A stretch of DNA of 64,000 nt, taken from assembly GCA_003049485.1 (NCBI GenBank), contig PYST01000039.1:117641-181640 (forward strand), in the 5' to 3' direction. Within the stretch, counting starts at the first letter, position 1. Each line of letters opens with the position of its first letter. Below the pieces are notes generated by a model. The model did no database searches and had not been told where the DNA came from. It worked only from the letters and a program-made list of their open reading frames with translations. The DNA is from Ophioceras dolichostomum. Lineage: Eukaryota; Ascomycota; Sordariomycetes; Magnaporthales; Ophioceraceae. This document shows positions 59,984 to 64,000 of the stretch, piece after piece. Both the position numbers and the translations under genes were made by a program.

Positions 59984-61752
59984 ATGTCGTGGAAGAAGAC
60001 GGAGAGATTGATGGACACCATCAAGCACTACGCCAGTTTCCCGGCAACTGGCGTAAGCTTGAGGCAGATGGTCCAATTCGGCGAGAAGCCCTCTGTAGGC
60101 AAGTTTTTCTCCCATGTGGTCTCCCCAATTCGTCCCTTACTACGCCCGCACATACGCTTACAGCTATGGGCACCCCGCTCGGTGACTCTATGCAGGGACT
60201 CTGTTTCGAGCCTCGCAGTTCCTCGCCGAGGAGCTCCCCATCCGACTAGCACACCGCGTTCAGGAGCTCGACAGGTTGCCGGACGGGTTGAGCGACATGC
60301 CCTCGGTTAGGAAGGTGCAAGACTGGTATGCGCAGTCGTTCGAGGTATGGTGGCATTGCCCTCCCTGTCTAGCATCCCCTGAGATCACCCGACCTCGAGT
60401 CTCCCTCTTCACCACCTGGCCACCTACACCAGCTAACACACTGCGTTCGGGGGGAGGACAGGAAATAACACAGCTCCCAAGGCCAAAGCTCGAGAAATCC
60501 GTACGGGAGCGACTGATGAAGCCCTCAAAGAACAGCGGCAAGATCTCACGCATGCTCTCAGAAGCGACGCCGAACCCCAGCATCGAGGAGGGCATGTACA
60601 GCTCATGGGGGGGCCACGGGGGCGGAGGAGGAGGGGGAGGGGGAACACAGCAACACGGCGGTAGCAACGGCAGCGGCGGCCACGCAACCAAGAAACACCA
60701 CGTCTCCGCCCGGCGGTACTTCGCCATGGTGGACGACGTCGGCGACTGGCCCCCGGAGCTGCAGCTGTACAACCAGCGCTTCGCGCAGACGCTGCACAAG
60801 ATCAAGAGGCGGCACGACGGCGTGGTGACGACCATGGCGCAGGGCATCCTCGAGTACAAGCGGCGGCGGCAGCGCATGCAGATCGACAACAACATGCAGT
60901 CGTTCCTGGACCGGTTCTACATGTCGCGCATAGGCATCCGCATGCTGATCGGCCAGCACATCGCGCTGACGGACCAGAGCCACTACCGCGACCCGACGTA
61001 CGTGGGCATCATCTGCACGCGCGCCAACGTGCGCGACCTCGCGCAGGAGGCCATCGAGAACGCGAGGTTCGTCTGCGAGGACCACTACGGCCTGTTCGAG
61101 GCGCCCCGGATCCAGCTCGTGTGCAACCCGGACATCAACTTCATGTACGTCCCGGGCCACCTGTCGCACATGCTGTTCGAGACGCTCAAGAACTCGCTGC
61201 GGGCCGTCGTCGAGACGCACGGGCAGGACAAGCAAGAGTTCCCCGTGACCAAGGTGATCGTGGCCGAGGGGAAGGAGGACATCACGATCAAGATCTCGGA
61301 CGAGGGAGGGGGGATCCCACGGAGCGCGATACCCCTCGTGTGGACGTACATGTACACGACGGTCGACAGGACGCCGAACCTGGACCCGGACTTCGATAAG
61401 AGCGATTTCAAGGCGCCTATGGCTGGGTTTGGGTACGGTTTGCCTATCTCGAGGCTGTATGCGAGGTATTTCGGGGGTGATTTGAAGCTGATATCGATGG
61501 AAGGGTGAGTTATTTTCTTCTTGTTCTTCCCCTTTTTTTTCGTCACGGCGGTAGTGTCTGTCTCCCTTTTATGGTTCTTGCTACGTGCCCCCCAAGGCGG
61601 AGCCGGGGGAGGAGGGACTTAGGGGGGCGGATTCCCGTCTGACTGACCTTGCCACTAACCCTTCTTCTCATCACTTCCCCCTTATCAGGTACGGGACGGA
61701 CGTCTACCTCCACCTCAACCGGCTCTCCAGCTCCTCGGAGCCTCTCCAATAG
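59984..61752 (+). CDS. Mitochondrial pyruvate/branched-chain 2-oxoacid dehydrogenase kinase
   Basis: GHKL-fold protein kinase that inactivates a mitochondrial 2-oxoacid dehydrogenase by phosphorylating E1. Exons 59984-60098, 60196-60344, 60462-61504 and 61689-61752 join in phase and give 456 residues. Intron 1 has a GC donor (GCAAGT); only this choice restores PSVGTLFRASQFLAEELP, the classic PDK start region. Later elements are ELPIRLAHRVQELDRLP, IGIRMLIGQH, the N-box MLFETLKNSLRAVVE (near 324), the G1 box SDEGGGIP (near 366) and the G2 box GFGYGLPISRLYARYFGGDL (near 410), with YGTDVYLHLNRLSSSSEPLQ as the normal family end. A glycine-rich insert (about residues 136-160) interrupts the N-terminal helical domain. 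Fungi carry two to three paralogues, and which of PKP1/PKP2 this is remains open. The stop codon context suggests readthrough (next entry). Confidence 0.93.
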
Positions 61753-61965
61753 CAATCAGCAGTCATGAGGGACGGCCCGTCCCAAGGATTGACGCTACCG
61801 CTGCGATACAGGCTCCAGAAGCGGCTTAAGAGCCTCGAGGTCTCGGAGAGGAAGCAGGTCGGCGACGCCGAGTCCGTCGTGAACCCTTCGCCGCCCACGA
61901 CGGCTAGTGGGGGTGAGGGTGACGACATCATCGGCGGGCTCAGGCGGCGGGATAGTGAGATGTGA
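61753..61965 (+). other. Possible stop-codon readthrough extension of the PDK-type kinase
   Basis: Directly after the UAG (61750-61752) the same frame stays open for 70 codons to TGA at 61963-61965. The context is CAA-UAG-CAA-UCA, matching the UAG-CAR-YYA signal known to promote translational readthrough, including the preceding CAA. The extension is GC3-rich and coding-like, starts QSAVMRDGPSQG, contains a basic helix (RYRLQKRLKSLEVSERKQ) and ends RRRDSEM. There is no PTS1 tripeptide at the end. The alternative is an ordinary 3' untranslated region that is open by chance; the kinase already ends at the usual family C-terminus. Confidence 0.4.
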
Positions 61966-62999
61966 AAATGTTAGTGGCAGGCTGGCGTGGTTGAGTGGTG
62001 GAGAGTGGTGGCGTGGTGAGGAAAAAGAGCTCTCTACCTACTTACTCTTTTGCTGGAGTCTCTTTTTCCTCCACCATCTACCATCTTTATAATCTATTCG
62101 ACCTATATCCTATGTTCCCCCCCTTCATGGTCTACGGTCATGTTTCTTCTTCCTATATGTCTCCAAAGCATCAGAAACGGCGCCTTTTTTCGGGTGTGTG
62201 GGTCGGTGGTCGGTGGATGGTGGTTGGCTCGGTGGGCATTCTCAAAACAGGACATTCGTTGATAAGCAGGTAAAGAAAGGAAGGAAGGAAGAGAGGAGGA
62301 GAGAGGAGGCGGAGAGAAAAAGTTCAACAACAAAAATTACCGCCATGGACTGGTTTGGCTGGCTGGACTGGTTTTTGGGTGAAGGGTCATCAATCATCAT
62401 CCCGAGAGTTTTTGGGTTTGGAGGCACTTTTGTATGTGGTGGGCCTTTTTGTCTTCTCAGTTCCACTGGTGTTTTGGTCTGGCTGGCTTGTGTTGGCGGC
62501 CTGTCTTTGTCTTACCGATAACATACACAACGATCATATAGTAGTGGAGGTATCTTAAACTATATAAGCACCTAGAGCCAGAACATGCTGGTTTGAAACC
62601 GCCGGTAACGGTGGACGGGCTTTCCAGGAAAACGCACGCTCGCGTGAGAGAAAGGCAGAGCTGACTCTGTTCGCTTGATTCTATATATTATTGGCACAGG
62701 TAAAGGCGACGAGTGAACGAATGGCAGTGATGATACTACAAAAAGAAAGGGAAGACAAAAAGGAAGCAAGAGAAGCGCCAGAACGCCGTCTGCTTGAGCG
62801 CGAAAGCGTGCTGAGAGAAAGAATGAAGAAAAAGAAAGACCAAAAAAAAAAGACAAGAAAACCTCCACAACGTTGCGAGAGCTGCTACCATATTAATAAA
62901 TATCCTAAGCAAAAACCGTGTGTGCGTGAGCGAGAAGCCTGTTTACCTGCCAACCGGCCGCCCCCTTACCCCTAACGTACCTACTCAATCCCAACTCAA
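61966..62999. other. Convergent intergenic region
   Basis: About 1 kb between the kinase (+) and the sphingosine-phosphate lyase (-). It contains GGAA-rich and AAAG-rich purine runs (62270-62330 and 62740-62870). Short ORFs are low complexity. Probably both 3' ends and simple sequence. Confidence 0.55.
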
Positions 63000-64000
63000 T
63001 CAAGCCTTGTACATAATGTCCAAAAACCCACTCGCCAGGTCAACAACGAGGCTCTTGTTGGGCAAGCTCCCCGCGACGCCGTACAGCGCAGCAGCCTCGC
63101 CGACGGCGGCGCCTTTAGCGCCCTTACCCTCAGCGATGCGCGCGCGCTCCTTCTCCCTCTCCCCCTCGACGACGGCCTCCAGGTCCGCCGCGAGGCGCTC
63201 CCACGCCCTCGCGGTCGGCATGGTGAAGGCGATGTGCAATGCCGGCGGCCCCTGGAGCGCGTTGAGGTGCCACCCCTTCTCGCTCATGGCGTCCGCGATG
63301 TCGTAGATGTTGAGGTTTCGCGCGCGGAACGCTACGACGCTGACCAGGGGCTTCCCCATGACCTCCAGCCCGGCGGCGAGGACGGGGGACGACGCGATAC
63401 GCTCGACCATCTTCTTGGCGGCGCCCACGATCGTCACGCACGAGTCCAGGTAGCCCGCCTCGCCGACCTTCATCATGCTCGCCCAGCACGCGGCGATGAG
63501 GGCGCCGGGCCGCGAGCCGGCCACGCCGGGGCTGGCGTATACGCCGCCGGCCCAGTCCGGGGAGACGAAGTACTGGTACCTGCGCAGGTCGGCGGAGCGG
63601 TAGAGGACGGTGCTGTTGCCCTTGGGCGCGAAGCCGTACTTGTGCGTGTCGACGCTGATAGAGGTGACACCGCGGAGCCGGAAGTCGAAGGCCTGCGTCT
63701 CGAAGCCGGCGCGGTGCAGGAAGGGGACCAGGAACGAGCCGAGGCAGCAGTCGACGTGCAGGGGGAGGCAGCGGCGGAGGGCGAGCCGCGAGAGGCCGGC
63801 GATGTCGTCGATGATGCCGTGCGGGAAGTTGGGGGCCGACCCAACGAGGAGGATGGTGTTGGGGTTGATGAGCCGGCCGACGCGGGAGACGTCCACCTGG
63901 TAGTTTGGCGCCGGACAGGCGACGAGGTGCAGCTTGATCTTGAAGTACTGGGCTGCTTTGTGGAACGCCGTGTGGGCGGTGTCGGGGATGATCCTGATTC
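63000..64000 (-). CDS. DPL1: Sphingosine-1-phosphate lyase, C-terminal part, 5' end beyond the window
   Basis: Pyridoxal-phosphate enzyme of the endoplasmic reticulum that cleaves long-chain base phosphates into a fatty aldehyde and phosphoethanolamine, the exit step of sphingolipid breakdown. The open frame runs from the right edge (64000) to TGA at 63000-63002 with no intron and gives 333 residues of C-terminal sequence. Diagnostic segments are PDTAHTAFHKAAQYF, VGSAPNFPHGIIDDI, LPLHVDCCLGSF and the PLP-lysine motif SVDTHKYGFAPKG, followed by YQYFVSPDWAGGVYASPG and GSRPGALIAACWASMM. The end, LVVDLASGFLDIMYKA, matches the family. The N-terminal membrane anchor and first half of the catalytic domain are outside the window. 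It is convergent with the PDK-type kinase. Confidence 0.96.
   Translation of the reverse strand, partial: IRIIPDTAHTAFHKAAQYFKIKLHLVACPAPNYQVDVSRVGRLINPNTILLVGSAPNFPHGIIDDIAGLSRLALRRCLPLHVDCCLGSFLVPFLHRAGFETQAFDFRLRGVTSISVDTHKYGFAPKGNSTVLYRSADLRRYQYFVSPDWAGGVYASPGVAGSRPGALIAACWASMMKVGEAGYLDSCVTIVGAAKKMVERIASSPVLAAGLEVMGKPLVSVVAFRARNLNIYDIADAMSEKGWHLNALQGPPALHIAFTMPTARAWERLAADLEAVVEGEREKERARIAEGKGAKGAAVGEAAALYGVAGSLPNKSLVVDLASGFLDIMYKA

Noticed and set aside
61765..61965. Independent 66-residue gene downstream of the PDK-type kinase
   Set aside because: It lies in frame with the kinase after a leaky-type UAG, so readthrough or untranslated sequence explains it better than a separate gene 12 nt downstream.
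1..64000. CRISPR arrays, bacterial operons, rRNA, complete transposons
   Set aside because: None is visible; split genes and intron signals show eukaryotic nuclear DNA, and no long terminal or inverted repeats with transposase or reverse-transcriptase motifs were found by eye.

Overview
This window comes from the nuclear genome of a filamentous ascomycete, most likely a Sordariomycete. I place it there from the gene content (a split YPD1, an Ime2-type kinase, a DUF7514 protein, a DUF3984 protein, Stc1-domain and HSP12A-like proteins), from short 60-150 nt GT-AG introns with CTRAC-like branch sites, from GC-rich third codon positions, and from long intergenic regions. Many of those intergenic regions carry palindromic TACCTAGGTA-type repeats. 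There are no operons, tRNAs, rRNAs, CRISPR arrays or recognisable transposons. I reconstructed gene structures by joining reading frames at splice sites whose phases agree.

Layout, left to right. The 5' part of ELP1 (Elongator subunit 1) is on the minus strand and runs off the left edge. It is divergent from a DUF3984-type protein (4525-5829, +). About 8 kb without a convincing gene follows, holding G-quadruplex-like tracts and TACCTAGGTA repeats. Next come YPD1 (13835-14614, +), a 2H-phosphoesterase of the AKAP7/ASCC1 type (16675-17625, +) and a coiled-coil protein of unknown function (18666-20911, +). A 5.4 kb gap follows with one weak small-gene candidate on the minus strand. After it lie a zinc-knuckle protein (26332-27303, +), a five-exon HSP70/HSP12A-like ATPase (29292-31762, -), an Ime2-family kinase (35714-38355, -), a four-exon Stc1-domain protein (44523-45697, +), a five-exon DUF7514 protein (48014-51384, +), an MFS sugar/polyol transporter (53145-55567, +), an unrecognised serine-rich coiled-coil protein (56147-58328, -), a mitochondrial pyruvate/branched-chain dehydrogenase kinase (59984-61752, +) and the 3' part of sphingosine-1-phosphate lyase (63000 to right edge, -).

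The genes form no metabolic cluster. Several are regulatory: a phosphorelay protein (YPD1), a developmental kinase (IME2), a possible RNAi-to-heterochromatin adaptor (Stc1 domain), a tRNA wobble-modification subunit (ELP1) and a metabolic kinase (PDK). The observation most worth following is at the PDK stop codon. It lies in CAA-UAG-CAA-UCA, which matches the leaky UAG-CAR-YYA readthrough context, and is followed by 70 in-frame codons of coding-like sequence. Other points of interest are two GC-AG introns, a 24-nt micro-exon in the Stc1 gene, a 26-nt A tract abutting a 3' splice site in the HSP70-like gene, and an apparent AUG-less in-frame extension upstream of the IME2 kinase.
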